DNA of 42,894 nucleotides, from contig CAZWDO010000003.1 in NCBI GenBank assembly GCA_964632485.1, positions 77,786-120,679 of the forward strand, written 5' to 3'. The notes below the pieces were generated by a model. That model did no database searches. It saw only the letters and a program-made list of their open reading frames with translations, and had not been told where the DNA came from. Origin of the DNA: CAZWDO01 sp964632485 [NCBI: uncultured bacterium] (lineage in GTDB: Bacteria > JAGOEH01). Both the position numbers and the translations under genes were made by a program. Of this stretch, positions 8,047 to 16,560 are shown piece after piece. Numbering within the stretch: position 1 is the first letter of the stretch; every line of letters begins with the position of its first letter.

Positions 8047-9221
8047 AACAAACCAACCCGGTGAATAAACGACAGAAAATTCTTTTCAAGTATCCCGCGC
8101 CATTTTAACCAGTTCTGACGGGAGATTTGGCATGATCTCTCATAATACTCCGGTTCATGCAGTAATCGTCGTAACCGAAAAGAATAGGCCTGAATAACCT
8201 GTTCGGGGGCGCAGTTTTGAATATCAACCAGATTCTGATCATCCGGAATAATTTCCGGAATACCGCCAATTCTGTTCGCCAGAATCGGAATTGAATATGA
8301 CATTGCTTCAAAGATGACCCGGGGACATGCATCTTTGACAATGGAAGGAACCAATAAAATCCGGGTTCGAGAATAAATACGATAGATCCTGGGTGTTGAA
8401 TTGATAAAAACCAGATTCGGGTTGAGGGGGCGATTCAGTTTGTTGAAGAATGTTTTTTTTCCTGAAACAGCCACAAATATTTTTTCGCGGAACAAGCAGG
8501 ACAATAGAAAAAAAAGATACCCTCCTTTTTGAGGCAAAAAATTGATCAATGTGATCCATTCTTTGGCGCTTGGTAAACAATCAGGAGTTTTGGTATCCAC
8601 GATTGGATAAAGAACAAAAGAATTGATTCCATACGCCTGTTTTAATTCTGTTTGAAGAAAAACGCTGCTGACAGAAACAGGCACTCTTGCGAGCGCCGCT
8701 ATCAATTCCATTTTATATGGAAATGAAAACTGAAACTCAATCGGTTCCATCGATCGGATAAAATGAAAAACCGGATAATCTCTAGCGGCTTCCATGGAAA
8801 ACAGATCATATTGAGTTGTAAAAACCAGTCTTGGGACCCATTGATCAATATACCGGCGCATGAAATCCACTAACTCACTCTTGATCTCGGGCGCCTGCTG
8901 GGAGTATAGCATACCAATCGGAAAGGGAGCGCGGATGAACATAAACCACAACCGATTGCGTTGAAATGTCATTATATCTTCCTGAATCAGAAATTCCGAG
9001 ACATCCGGATCAGCGGTAATCTGTCTCTCTATTTTATTCCAATTACAATTTTTATCCCAAAAATGCGCAACGGCGCATCGGTCATAATATTGCTGAATTG
9101 ACTCTAATAGCGAAATCAAAGAGAGAGTTCCACCATCGTTAAAATGAATATTAAAGTAACCTGTAGATAAACGAATAGCAGAATGTTTGAAAAGAGGTGA
9201 AATAGCGCAGCTTTTCTTCAA
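8043..9221 (-). CDS. GT4-like glycosyltransferase
   Basis: 392 residues. The C-terminal donor domain shows KDACPRVIFEAMSYSIPILANRIGGIPEII, a variant of the GT4 E-x7-E motif in which the first position is Asp, plus an upstream LLVPS strand. The N-terminal half is divergent. The initiation codon appears to be TTG at 9221 (Lys-Lys-Ser-Cys follow), with GGGAG about 7 bases upstream. No in-frame ATG offers a better start, and the gap to the preceding gene is 3 bases. It overlaps the next GT4 gene by 4 bases. The two GT4 genes are only distantly alike, so they probably add different sugars. Confidence 0.7.
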   Translation of the reverse strand: MKKSCAISPLFKHSAIRLSTGYFNIHFNDGGTLSLISLLESIQQYYDRCAVAHFWDKNCNWNKIERQITADPDVSEFLIQEDIMTFQRNRLWFMFIRAPFPIGMLYSQQAPEIKSELVDFMRRYIDQWVPRLVFTTQYDLFSMEAARDYPVFHFIRSMEPIEFQFSFPYKMELIAALARVPVSVSSVFLQTELKQAYGINSFVLYPIVDTKTPDCLPSAKEWITLINFLPQKGGYLFFLLSCLFREKIFVAVSGKKTFFNKLNRPLNPNLVFINSTPRIYRIYSRTRILLVPSIVKDACPRVIFEAMSYSIPILANRIGGIPEIIPDDQNLVDIQNCAPEQVIQAYSFRLRRLLHEPEYYERSCQISRQNWLKWRGILEKNFLSFIHRVGLL

Positions 9222-9224
9222 GTT

Positions 9225-9695
9225 TCAACTCCCGAATAAGCGCTGGAATTTCTGAAGGAATTTTCCCTTTAAACCACTTTTAAAATTAATTTCTAACCTA
9301 TTGTTATTGCAATATACTGCTATTATAAACAGGGATAGTGCAGAAAAAAAGGCGCTGACTGTAATTATAAGGAATGTCTGCAAATCGCCCACCTGAAAAA
9401 GCCATGAAGAAGATTTATCATGCGCTGAATTTTCATGTCGTGATAGCAGTAGAGAGTCTTCTTCAAGAAGTAAATACAACATACTATTACCCGGCTCCAA
9501 TCTTCTAAGACCCCAGCCATTGTCATTATTTCTATTATGATTGACAATCCTGCTTTGTCCCCCACCTCTGCCACTCCTCCAGATTTCATTAAAAGAAGGT
9601 TTACTACAATTATCCCACACATCTCTATACTCAGCTCGTCCAGTTAATATTGAAAAACTAAGAATACTTATAACTAACAAAAAATTCTTAAACAC
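9225..9695 (-). CDS. Small exported membrane protein of unknown function heading the glycosyltransferase operon
   Basis: 156 residues with a GTG start preceded by GGAGG at the right distance. The N-terminus (MFKNFLLVISILSFSILTGRA) is a signal peptide or anchor. Residues about 22-70 contain VWDNCSKPSFNEIWRSGRGGG and then NHNRNNDNGWGLRRLE. A second hydrophobic segment at about 104-127 is followed by a basic cytoplasmic tail. The RNNDNGWGLR stretch resembles the end of formylglycine-generating-enzyme-like (SUMF/C-lectin-like) domains, but most of that domain is missing. I cannot assign a function. It is the first gene after a good promoter and lies 3 bases before a GT4 gene. Confidence 0.6.
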   Translation of the reverse strand: MFKNFLLVISILSFSILTGRAEYRDVWDNCSKPSFNEIWRSGRGGGQSRIVNHNRNNDNGWGLRRLEPGNSMLYLLLEEDSLLLSRHENSAHDKSSSWLFQVGDLQTFLIITVSAFFSALSLFIIAVYCNNNRLEINFKSGLKGKFLQKFQRLFGS

Positions 9696-9803
9696 ACATT
9701 AACCTCCAATCTACGCGAAAAAACCACAGATACCATTTTATTATTCACAAGATACTGGTTAATAAAAATAAAGATAGGAAAATTTAATCGCCCTACCGTG
9801 AAT

Positions 9804-9832
9804 ATAATAGGAATAATTTTTATAAATGTCAA
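9804..9832 (-). promoter_or_regulatory. Sigma-70-type promoter of the glycosyltransferase/radical SAM operon
   Basis: On the minus strand, TTGACA (9832-9827), exactly 17 bases, then TATTAT (9809-9804). It lies about 110 bases before the GTG start of the first gene and is the best sigma-70 promoter in the window. Confidence 0.65.
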
Positions 9833-9929
9833 GAGGGAAATAAGTATTTAAGACTAGATAGTTTTTAAGATTCCACCGACATTTTTTGTCGAATTTTCCA
9901 AATGCGCTCTGAAATCAGAAAAATTTGAC

Positions 9930-10380
9930 ATGCCAAATTCCATTTTTATATGTTATTTTTATTTCCATGAGGCATCAAGTTGTCTATCACGCTTTAATCA
10001 TTTGAACGAAGAGTTCATAAAATTAACTCTTTGTTCAGGCAATTCCATTGAAATTATCTTTGAAGTAAAAGTGAAGCTTGGATCGAATAGGAATAAAATT
10101 GAGAAAAACACCCTGTCGATATGGAATGAGACGGGTTTGAAAGCGATTGACTTCGCGTTATCTTGATACGAATGACGAACCGCGCTCGATATCCGGATTG
10201 TGAGCAGGTCCTTATCGCGCTTAAGGCGTTGGAGAATTGGCGATACGTCGCGGCAAGTTCTTAGCGTCTCTCATGCTGCCGAATATGTGGTAAAATCGTG
10301 GACTGGGTCTTACGTCAAGAGGATAAATGTCGGCAATGGCTGGATAGCAGCGTTTGAGATTCAGTTCGTCGCTAAATAAA
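9930..10380 (+). other. Gene-poor stretch with possible decayed coding remnants
   Basis: No convincing gene is seen between 9833 and 10666. A 78-codon frame at 9930-10166 has no family resemblance and no good ribosome binding site. Downstream, one frame reads MTNRARYPDCEQVLIALKAL and stops at 10264. An overlapping frame from 10263 reads SHAAEYVVKSWTGSYVKRIN and on to NGWIAAFEIQFVAK, with a stop at 10379. These two pieces look like parts of one small gene broken by a frameshift, and the region is more GC-rich than its AT-rich flanks. The call is weak. Confidence 0.25.
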
Positions 10381-10666
10381 TTATGGGTATTGAATTGTCT
10401 GGTTTATAAAATACGCCAATGGAATTAAACCAGAGAAATTAGCGAAGGTTTGATTAGTGAATTCGATATTTGTTTTATTAGCTTGACTTTTGAAATTAAA
10501 TTGATTATAATTCACTTGACAGATACTCATTTAGTCAATAGTTTAAAATATTGAACTAAATGGAACACAAAAAGTTCTGGAGTATTTGTCAACTTTATAT
10601 TTTTTTACTTGCAGATTTCATGTACTATTATTATATAGAATGAACATTGATTTAAAGGAAATGAAG

Positions 10667-12505
10667 ATGGACATGGTAACGAAACGGTTCCGGGAATTGA
10701 TGGACCGTTTAGGCAGTGAAGAACAAACGATCATCTTTCAGCAATTTGAAATTCAAATGCAGGAATACTTGCATGATAATTTGGAAAATATTCGACTGGC
10801 AGATCAGTTTTCCACCACACTGGCGAATCATAGATATCAAACGTTGGTCGATTTAATCCCCGATATCGTGTATCGTATTGATCCTGAAGGTATTTTTACA
10901 TTCATATCTGATTCAATAGTTTCATTGGGTTATACCCCTGAAGAATTGCTGGGTGAGCATTTTTCCACTATTATTCATCCGGAGGATTACCCTCTTATAT
11001 CCAGGAAACATGTTCTTGGGCTATTAAAGGGCAAAGCCACGGGTCCCGAGAAAGCGCCTAAGCTTTTTGATGAGCGCCGGACGGGGCCGCGAATGACTAA
11101 ATATCTGGAAGTTCGGCTCATGCCTAAAGGGAGTGGGGAAATCGCTAATATGCAGGAATATATGTTTGGAACGGTCAATTGCTTCGGTGAAGTCGTTTCG
11201 ACAGGGATATATGATCAACAGTCGGGGCAGGAGAAAAAGGTTCTGATAGGGACTGTCGGTGTTGTTCGCGACATTACGGCGCGCAAGAAAGCCGAAGAAG
11301 AAAAGAAACGATTGGAGCAACAACTGTATCAGGCCCAAAAGCTGGAAGCGATCGGTCGTTTAACTGGAGGCATTGCCCATGATTTTAATAATATGCTGGG
11401 TGGTATTATGGGTTTTGCGGATTTATTGAGGCGCCGGATTAGTGAGAAAGACGAAGTCTTAAGGCATTATAGCCAGGTTATATATGATACCAGCCAAAAA
11501 GCGGCGGGGTTAACTTCCAGTTTATTAGCGTTTGTCCGAAAGGAAAAAAGTGAAATACGGGTGATTGATTTTCATGACGCCATTCTGCGAATATTTAAAC
11601 TTATTGAACATACTTTGGACAAACGTATCAAAATTAATCTGCAATTGCTGGCGGAATGCGCCAATTTGGAAGGGGATTCAGCCCAACTTCAAAATGTGCT
11701 GGTTAATTTGGCGATTAATGCCCAGGATGCCATGCCCAACGGCGGTGCAATTATAGTGAAAACTGAAAATATTTCCATTACGTCTTCAGATAATTCCGTA
11801 CCTCCTCCCGGAGAATATTTTCACTTGCAATTCATTGATGAAGGGCAGGGAATTCCGGACGAGTTGAAGGAAAAAATTTTTGAACCTTTTTTTACTACCA
11901 AAGATCCGGGACGCGGTACCGGATTGGGGCTTTCTATTATCCGATCAACCATTGAAAACCACAAGGGATTTATTACCCTCAATAGCGAGTTTAGTAAGGG
12001 AACTACTTTCAACCTTTATTTCCCGCTATCCGGGGCTGTTGTATGTTCGACCGGAGAAGAACTTGAGACAATCCCCCAGGGCAAAGGAACGATTCTTTTT
12101 ATTGACGATGAAGCTGTTATCCGTCAGGTTGTTAATGAAATGTTGAAAGATCTCGGTTTTCAGATTGTAATCAAAGAAAACGCCCGGGAAGGCATCGATT
12201 TTTTTTCTCGCCATTATCAGAATATTGATCTGGTGATCATTGATTTGATCATGCCTGAGATGAATGGTTATGACTGTTATCTGGCATTAAAGGAGATTGA
12301 TCCAAACATGCATGTCATTATTGCTTCGGGATATGCGGTTAATGTCGAAACAAAAAAAATGATGCGGGAAAAATGCTTGGAATTTTTACAAAAACCGTTT
12401 GAGATAAAACGCTTGGCCAAGTCGATTCAAAAAGTTCTAAAAAAAAATTGTGTGCCAACCTCGGCTCATAGTGAAATGCCTCCGATGAAACCCTCAGAAA
12501 AATAA
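10667..12505 (+). CDS. Hybrid sensor histidine kinase (PAS - HisKA - HATPase - receiver)
   Basis: About 612 residues. A PAS domain (YQTLVDLIPDIVYRIDPEG) is extended by an unusual insert before its C-terminal strand. HisKA follows with IGRLTGGIAHDFNN (phospho-acceptor His about 238), then HATPase_c (NVLVNLAINAQDAM; ATP-lid GRGTGLGLSI), and a C-terminal receiver with acceptor Asp in DLIMPEMNG. There is no membrane segment, so sensing is cytoplasmic. The frame is open back to a TTG at 10586, but AAGGAA 7 bases before the ATG at 10667 decides that start. No DNA-binding domain is attached and no separate regulator is adjacent, so its output probably runs through another protein. Its link to the flanking genes is unproven. 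Confidence 0.8.
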   Translation: MDMVTKRFRELMDRLGSEEQTIIFQQFEIQMQEYLHDNLENIRLADQFSTTLANHRYQTLVDLIPDIVYRIDPEGIFTFISDSIVSLGYTPEELLGEHFSTIIHPEDYPLISRKHVLGLLKGKATGPEKAPKLFDERRTGPRMTKYLEVRLMPKGSGEIANMQEYMFGTVNCFGEVVSTGIYDQQSGQEKKVLIGTVGVVRDITARKKAEEEKKRLEQQLYQAQKLEAIGRLTGGIAHDFNNMLGGIMGFADLLRRRISEKDEVLRHYSQVIYDTSQKAAGLTSSLLAFVRKEKSEIRVIDFHDAILRIFKLIEHTLDKRIKINLQLLAECANLEGDSAQLQNVLVNLAINAQDAMPNGGAIIVKTENISITSSDNSVPPPGEYFHLQFIDEGQGIPDELKEKIFEPFFTTKDPGRGTGLGLSIIRSTIENHKGFITLNSEFSKGTTFNLYFPLSGAVVCSTGEELETIPQGKGTILFIDDEAVIRQVVNEMLKDLGFQIVIKENAREGIDFFSRHYQNIDLVIIDLIMPEMNGYDCYLALKEIDPNMHVIIASGYAVNVETKKMMREKCLEFLQKPFEIKRLAKSIQKVLKKNCVPTSAHSEMPPMKPSEK

Positions 12506-12671
12506 TCTGAGTTCTTGTTAAATCTACCCATACGTATTCAGTATTTTGCGCATTAATAATTGAGGAAAACTACGGTTAGGAATAGTATGGGCTGATGGAT
12601 TGCAGAGTTGCCGGGTGGATCGAAATTTTATGATAGCTCAGTAAATTTAGTCCGATTAGAAAGAGGATTTT

Positions 12672-14465
12672 ATGAATTTTGGCGATAAAATCGAATTCAG
12701 TATTATATGTGCGCTCATCAATTTATTGATGGCTATCGGCATACCTTCCCATGCGCAGTTTTATCTAAATGAAGTGGAGGTGTGTTCAACCCGAATACTG
12801 GAAAACCGCGATCTGGTTAAAAGTGAAGTCAATGCCACTCCAGCTATGGGCATTTGGACCTCGCATGCGCAGATATTCCAGGCGTTGAGTCTTGCCGGAT
12901 TGGATTGGACGGCGCGCGGGAGTGGCCAGGCAGTGAATGATTTTTCAATTAATGGCGCTAACTTTCAGCAAAATCTAGTGCTATTGGATGGAATGCGGCT
13001 GGCCAATCCTCAGACCGCGCATTTTAATCTTGATTTGCCGGACGCTGTTTTTAATACTAATTTCTGCCAGATTGGAATAATTCCGGGAAATGCTTCGAGT
13101 ATTTACGGATCCGACGCTTTTGGCGGGATACTGCAATTCACCATTCCGGACATTTTGCGCGAACGCCAGTCATTACAAGCGAGCTATGGTTCTCATCAGA
13201 CCTTCCGGGGAGATTTTCATATCCAAAAAATTACTGGATATCAGCAATGGCATGGCGCGCTTTCGTTTCAACGGTCAGCAGGATATATGGCCAACAGTGA
13301 CTACGAAAACGTGGGTTTCTTTTTAAAGCATCAAACACTCATACAACCGGGATTGAGCGCCCGGAACTATCTGTTTTTTTCAGACAAACGATTCGGCGCT
13401 AATAATTTTTATGCGTTATATCCCTCCCGGGAAGCGACTCGTTCTTTTTTTGCAGCCAACCAAATGGAACTGCGTTTAAGAAAAAATTGGTGGGCAAACA
13501 GCAAGATATACGTCAACCGCCATACAGACCATTTTGTTTTAATTCGAGACGACCCGTCTGTGATGGACAATCGACACACAACCACAAGTTTAAATGGAGA
13601 GTTTCAGTTATCGAACGATCGATGGAGCGCGGGAATATTCTCTTCTGTTGAGGAAATAGAGAGTAATCACCTTGGCGATCACCGCCGATGGAATCTGGCT
13701 TTTTTCAGCGAGTATGGCCGGATTATCAACCAGCGATACTTTTTACATTTCGGATTGCGGGAAGATATTTACCCTAATGAGCAAATCATGAGTCCCCAGC
13801 TTGGTTTGGCTTGTTTTCCAATTCCCCGGCTACGGCTGTTTGTTCATGCTGGCCGTTCGTTTCGTAATGCTTCGTTTACCGAACTCTATTATCATTCGAA
13901 ATCCAATATAGGCAATCCTGATTTGAAATCAGAATCCGCCTGGTCATTTGAGCAGGGTATTGATTGGAAGTCTCCGAGTTTGGAAATTCGTTTCTATTCG
14001 TTTCTGCGGCGGGAGGACCAGTTAATCTCCTGGGCGCAAAGTCCGGAAAACGATACCCAATGGCAGGCCAGGAATATTGAGCGGTTGATAGTTTGGGGTC
14101 AGCAGTTCAGTCTGGATCTGCAAGTATTCACTTCAGCCCAGTTAGGATGCGGTTTTTGGTGGTATCATTACCGTACAGATCACATCACCGATCTAATCGA
14201 AAAATATTTTCGGCCTCAATATCAATTAGCTTTCAACTTGAATCAGAAACTCACCCCCTTTTGGGGGTACTCCGTGGCATTTTATTATAAAAAAAATTAT
14301 TCAATGTCAGAATATTCGCTGCTCAATTCAGGAATGATTTTTGAAATTGGGGAATGGTGGGTCCAATTGGCTGTCGATAACATTTTGAATACGAACTATG
14401 AAAGTATCAGGTACTTGCCGGCTCCTTCCCGTGAAATGTTGCTAAAAGTGGGTATTGAGCTATAG
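12672..14465 (+). CDS. TonB-dependent outer-membrane receptor, BtuB-like
   Basis: 597 residues with an N-terminal signal segment ending near SHAQ. The plug domain shows NGANFQQNLVLLDGMRLANP, then HFNLDLPDA and IPGNASSIYGSDAFGGILQF. This is the pattern seen in BtuB/cobalamin-receptor-type and related TonB receptors, where the SSxYGSDAxGG loop is typical. The remainder is a beta-barrel of aromatic strands ending in MLLKVGIEL. It is short for the class. AGAGGA precedes the ATG, and the stop is TAG. The substrate is not certain; cobalamin would fit with the B12-type radical SAM enzyme encoded 6 kb away, but this is inference. The gene converges on the second repeat-protein locus. Confidence 0.75.
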   Translation: MNFGDKIEFSIICALINLLMAIGIPSHAQFYLNEVEVCSTRILENRDLVKSEVNATPAMGIWTSHAQIFQALSLAGLDWTARGSGQAVNDFSINGANFQQNLVLLDGMRLANPQTAHFNLDLPDAVFNTNFCQIGIIPGNASSIYGSDAFGGILQFTIPDILRERQSLQASYGSHQTFRGDFHIQKITGYQQWHGALSFQRSAGYMANSDYENVGFFLKHQTLIQPGLSARNYLFFSDKRFGANNFYALYPSREATRSFFAANQMELRLRKNWWANSKIYVNRHTDHFVLIRDDPSVMDNRHTTTSLNGEFQLSNDRWSAGIFSSVEEIESNHLGDHRRWNLAFFSEYGRIINQRYFLHFGLREDIYPNEQIMSPQLGLACFPIPRLRLFVHAGRSFRNASFTELYYHSKSNIGNPDLKSESAWSFEQGIDWKSPSLEIRFYSFLRREDQLISWAQSPENDTQWQARNIERLIVWGQQFSLDLQVFTSAQLGCGFWWYHYRTDHITDLIEKYFRPQYQLAFNLNQKLTPFWGYSVAFYYKKNYSMSEYSLLNSGMIFEIGEWWVQLAVDNILNTNYESIRYLPAPSREMLLKVGIEL

Positions 14466-14466
14466 G

Positions 14467-14492
14467 CTTATTGCTATGGCAATAGAATTTTT
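14467..14492. terminator. Weak hairpin between convergent genes
   Basis: TATTGC-TATG-GCAATA stem-loop (14469-14484) followed by GAATTTTT, just after the TonB receptor stop. The stem is only 6 bp, so termination is possible but weak. Confidence 0.3.
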
Positions 14493-14542
14493 ATGCGTTC
14501 ATTATCGATGGGAAACAGCAATTCAAGGATAATGAGAAGGAG

Positions 14543-15493
14543 TTAACGACCACAATAGGAATCAATCTTATCGAAAATAGTAGAATCGGTTTGGGAAAAA
14601 TAGAGGTTATAAAAATTGGTTTCACGGATTAAGTCGAGCAAGGTGTCCAATAATTGCATGGTTAAAGAGGCCGGAAAATAGCGTGAAAAATGATGGTACT
14701 CTTTGGCGATTTTTGGGAGGAGTTGCAAACCAGGTGAAAATTTTTCTATTTTAAGTTCTTTGCTCTGATGAATAAAGAAGAAATGTTTCAGCGGCAAGTC
14801 GGGAAGCAAATAATGGCGGGCTTGATAGCCATACTGATAAAATGGAGATGGTGAAACATAAAAACCATCTTCTTTTTTGATGATAGCGATTGTATCGTCG
14901 CTATAGCACTGTTTGTGTGGATTCAATCGGGTTAGTGTGCTCTTGCCCTGGTTTGAATGTCCAAGGAACGCAACTATTTCTCCGTAATGTTCCAGTCCGG
15001 ATCCATGGAGCAGTAATCCCTTATTACCGATTAAGACGACACTCCATAATAGGATGAACAGATTGATATCCAATACTATTTCTTGTGGGGAATTGGGCTT
15101 ACAAAACAGAAACGCGGTCAAATGGTCCGGGAAAATTAGTATGGTATAAGTTACATTTCCATACGAAAATCCGTCAGCGCTATCGAGTTGAAATTGGGGG
15201 TGGCTTTTTTGAATAAAAGAGTTTATGAGCTCTTTTTGGATTTGCAAATTTAACTGTTCCTCCCCGGAATAAAAGGATGGGCTTGAGGAGTTTCTGTTTT
15301 CATCAGAGTGCAAAGTGTCGGCGCCGTTCAAGTCAGCTGTTGGGTACGGGTGGCAGTATAAATTGAACGGGCTACGAGTTTCATCGACTGATGTTATGAT
15401 ATAATCTTTAATTTTTGCGGGTATTACAATTTTTTTCGCGGTTTCCGCAATGATTTTTAATGGGCGAAAAGGGAGTTGGACATAGATGCGCAT
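14543..15493 (-). CDS. HPr-kinase-like P-loop protein 2, partner of CxxG-repeat protein 2
   Basis: 316 residues from the ATG at 15493, which lies 10 bases after the repeat-protein stop. The frame is open further upstream to 15607, but that would overlap the precursor. The HprK-type core shows LLHGSG with His163, Walker A GHSNQGKST at 178-186, and YSDDTIAI with the SDD at 198-200. The N-terminal 140 residues differ from protein 1 but occupy the same position. It is probably a serine kinase acting on the adjacent repeat protein, by analogy with HprK homologues of RiPP clusters. The two HPr-kinase-like proteins share motifs but are divergent overall, matching the divergence of their repeat proteins, as expected if each pair evolved together. 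Confidence 0.75.
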   Translation of the reverse strand: MRIYVQLPFRPLKIIAETAKKIVIPAKIKDYIITSVDETRSPFNLYCHPYPTADLNGADTLHSDENRNSSSPSFYSGEEQLNLQIQKELINSFIQKSHPQFQLDSADGFSYGNVTYTILIFPDHLTAFLFCKPNSPQEIVLDINLFILLWSVVLIGNKGLLLHGSGLEHYGEIVAFLGHSNQGKSTLTRLNPHKQCYSDDTIAIIKKEDGFYVSPSPFYQYGYQARHYLLPDLPLKHFFFIHQSKELKIEKFSPGLQLLPKIAKEYHHFSRYFPASLTMQLLDTLLDLIRETNFYNLYFSQTDSTIFDKIDSYCGR

Positions 15494-15503
15494 TGAAAAC
15501 GAT

Positions 15504-16301
15504 TTAAAGAGCGTAGGCGCCGGACGCGCAGTTTTCAATTGGCGCTTGACCCTGCCGGCACCCGGAAAACGAGGGAAAAGCTCCAGTGCCGCAGCCGGAA
15601 TCGGCATTGCTACCTAATTCGCAATTGACATTGAGCGCTTGGTTTCCTTCCGCGCAAGCCGACTGGATTTCAAAAATGTCCGGGGATTGCATGAGAAAAC
15701 CGGCGGTTGTGCCAGTAGCGCATGTATCATTCGGGACCGTGCCATTATTGCAAGTTCCGGCGCGTGCGCCAATACCGGAATTGCATTGATCCCCACGCGC
15801 TAAATTTCCATTATTGCAATCCGTATTAACATTGCCTCTGGCGGAATTTCCATTGTTGCAGGCCCGATCGGCAGATCCCCCCGATAAACAATCATTATTG
15901 TCAGCGACTGACCCATTAATACAATCCGCTGCAGGTAGAGAGGTATTGTTGCCTGTAGCGCAACTGGTTGCTGTATAGGATCCGGTCGGATTACAAGCTG
16001 CATTGGCGTATCCACCTGTACCGCATTCATTTGCTGCATAACTGCCGTATACATGACAGGCATTGCCCGCTTCATTGCCAAAAGTTTCGCAGCGGTTGCC
16101 GGCGATGTTGCCTGCTTCACAACGATTATCGGCAATTCCCCCATTTGGATTGCAACTTCCTGTTCCTGTAGGAATACTGCCATTTGGGCAATCAGCCGTG
16201 GCGACATTCCCGGTATTGCAATCTCCGGTAGTCTGTCCGTTGACCTGATAACTTAAATAATCAAAACTAAAAATTTCCGGTGAAATATAGTTTCGTTTCA
16301 T
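15504..16301 (-). CDS. CxxG-repeat protein 2, candidate RiPP-like precursor (265 aa)
   Basis: From the ATG at 16301 (AGGGGG 8-9 bases upstream; a TTG two codons earlier is less likely) this is 265 residues, exactly the length of its paralogue at 1373-2170. The leader KRNYISPEIFSF, then DYLSYQVNGQT, matches that of copy 1 at K, Y, PEIFSF, LS, Q and GQT. There follow 21 Cys repeats spaced mostly 10-12 residues. Most are CxxG; four are CxxxG. One gap is 22 residues, exactly two periods, and holds SPDIFEIQS (about 206-214), which resembles the leader motif. The array is rich in Asn, Gly, Ala and Ser and has no membrane or signal segment. It is cotranscribed with the HPr-kinase-like gene. Its function is not known from any family I recognise. 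Confidence 0.85.
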   Translation of the reverse strand: MKRNYISPEIFSFDYLSYQVNGQTTGDCNTGNVATADCPNGSIPTGTGSCNPNGGIADNRCEAGNIAGNRCETFGNEAGNACHVYGSYAANECGTGGYANAACNPTGSYTATSCATGNNTSLPAADCINGSVADNNDCLSGGSADRACNNGNSARGNVNTDCNNGNLARGDQCNSGIGARAGTCNNGTVPNDTCATGTTAGFLMQSPDIFEIQSACAEGNQALNVNCELGSNADSGCGTGAFPSFSGCRQGQAPIENCASGAYAL

Positions 16302-16462
16302 TCTCAATGCCCCCTAAGCGTTAGGTGATTATAGGCTTTTTATAGTATCGCCGCGACTATACTTGAAAATGCGCGGGTGTCTGCATCAAGTGATCAACTC
16401 AGAGCTTTTTTTAATCTCTGCCATGGTTTATGTTCATTATCCATCGTGTTTCAGCATCTCAT

Positions 16463-16525
16463 AAAAAAACGATGTAGCCTGTGGCGAAACCGTGACTACA
16501 GATAGCTGCCCGGCCTTCGCCTTTG
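16463..16525 (-). promoter_or_regulatory. Structured 5' leader, candidate attenuator or riboswitch of repeat-protein locus 2
   Basis: Read on the minus strand just after the predicted transcription start: GGCGAA (16521-16516) can pair with TTCGCC (16488-16483). TGTAGTC can pair with GGCTACA (7 bp, ends at 16473), followed by TCG and seven T (16469-16463), like an intrinsic terminator. The halves interleave, so the two stems form either a pseudoknot or alternative structures. The segment CACGGTTTCGCCAC loosely recalls the core of cobalamin riboswitches, but I cannot confirm any class. Confidence 0.4.
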
Positions 16526-16531
16526 TTTTAA

Positions 16532-16560
16532 TATAATAATCAAATTTAATTATAAGTCAA
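16532..16560 (-). promoter_or_regulatory. Sigma-70-type promoter of repeat-protein locus 2
   Basis: On the minus strand, TTGACT (16560-16555), a 17-base spacer and ATTATA (16537-16532). The start would fall near 16525, leaving a leader of about 220 bases before the repeat-protein ATG. The layout equals that at 1034-1062. Confidence 0.5.

Noticed and set aside
15494-15607. Longer start for HPr-kinase-like protein 2 overlapping the repeat protein
   Set aside because: The added 38 residues would be out-of-frame reading of the repeat array; the ATG at 15493 follows the stop by 10 bases.
16463-16525. c-di-GMP-I (GEMM) riboswitch
   Set aside because: The GEMM core (GACGCAAAGC and its partners) is absent even though a diguanylate cyclase is encoded nearby.
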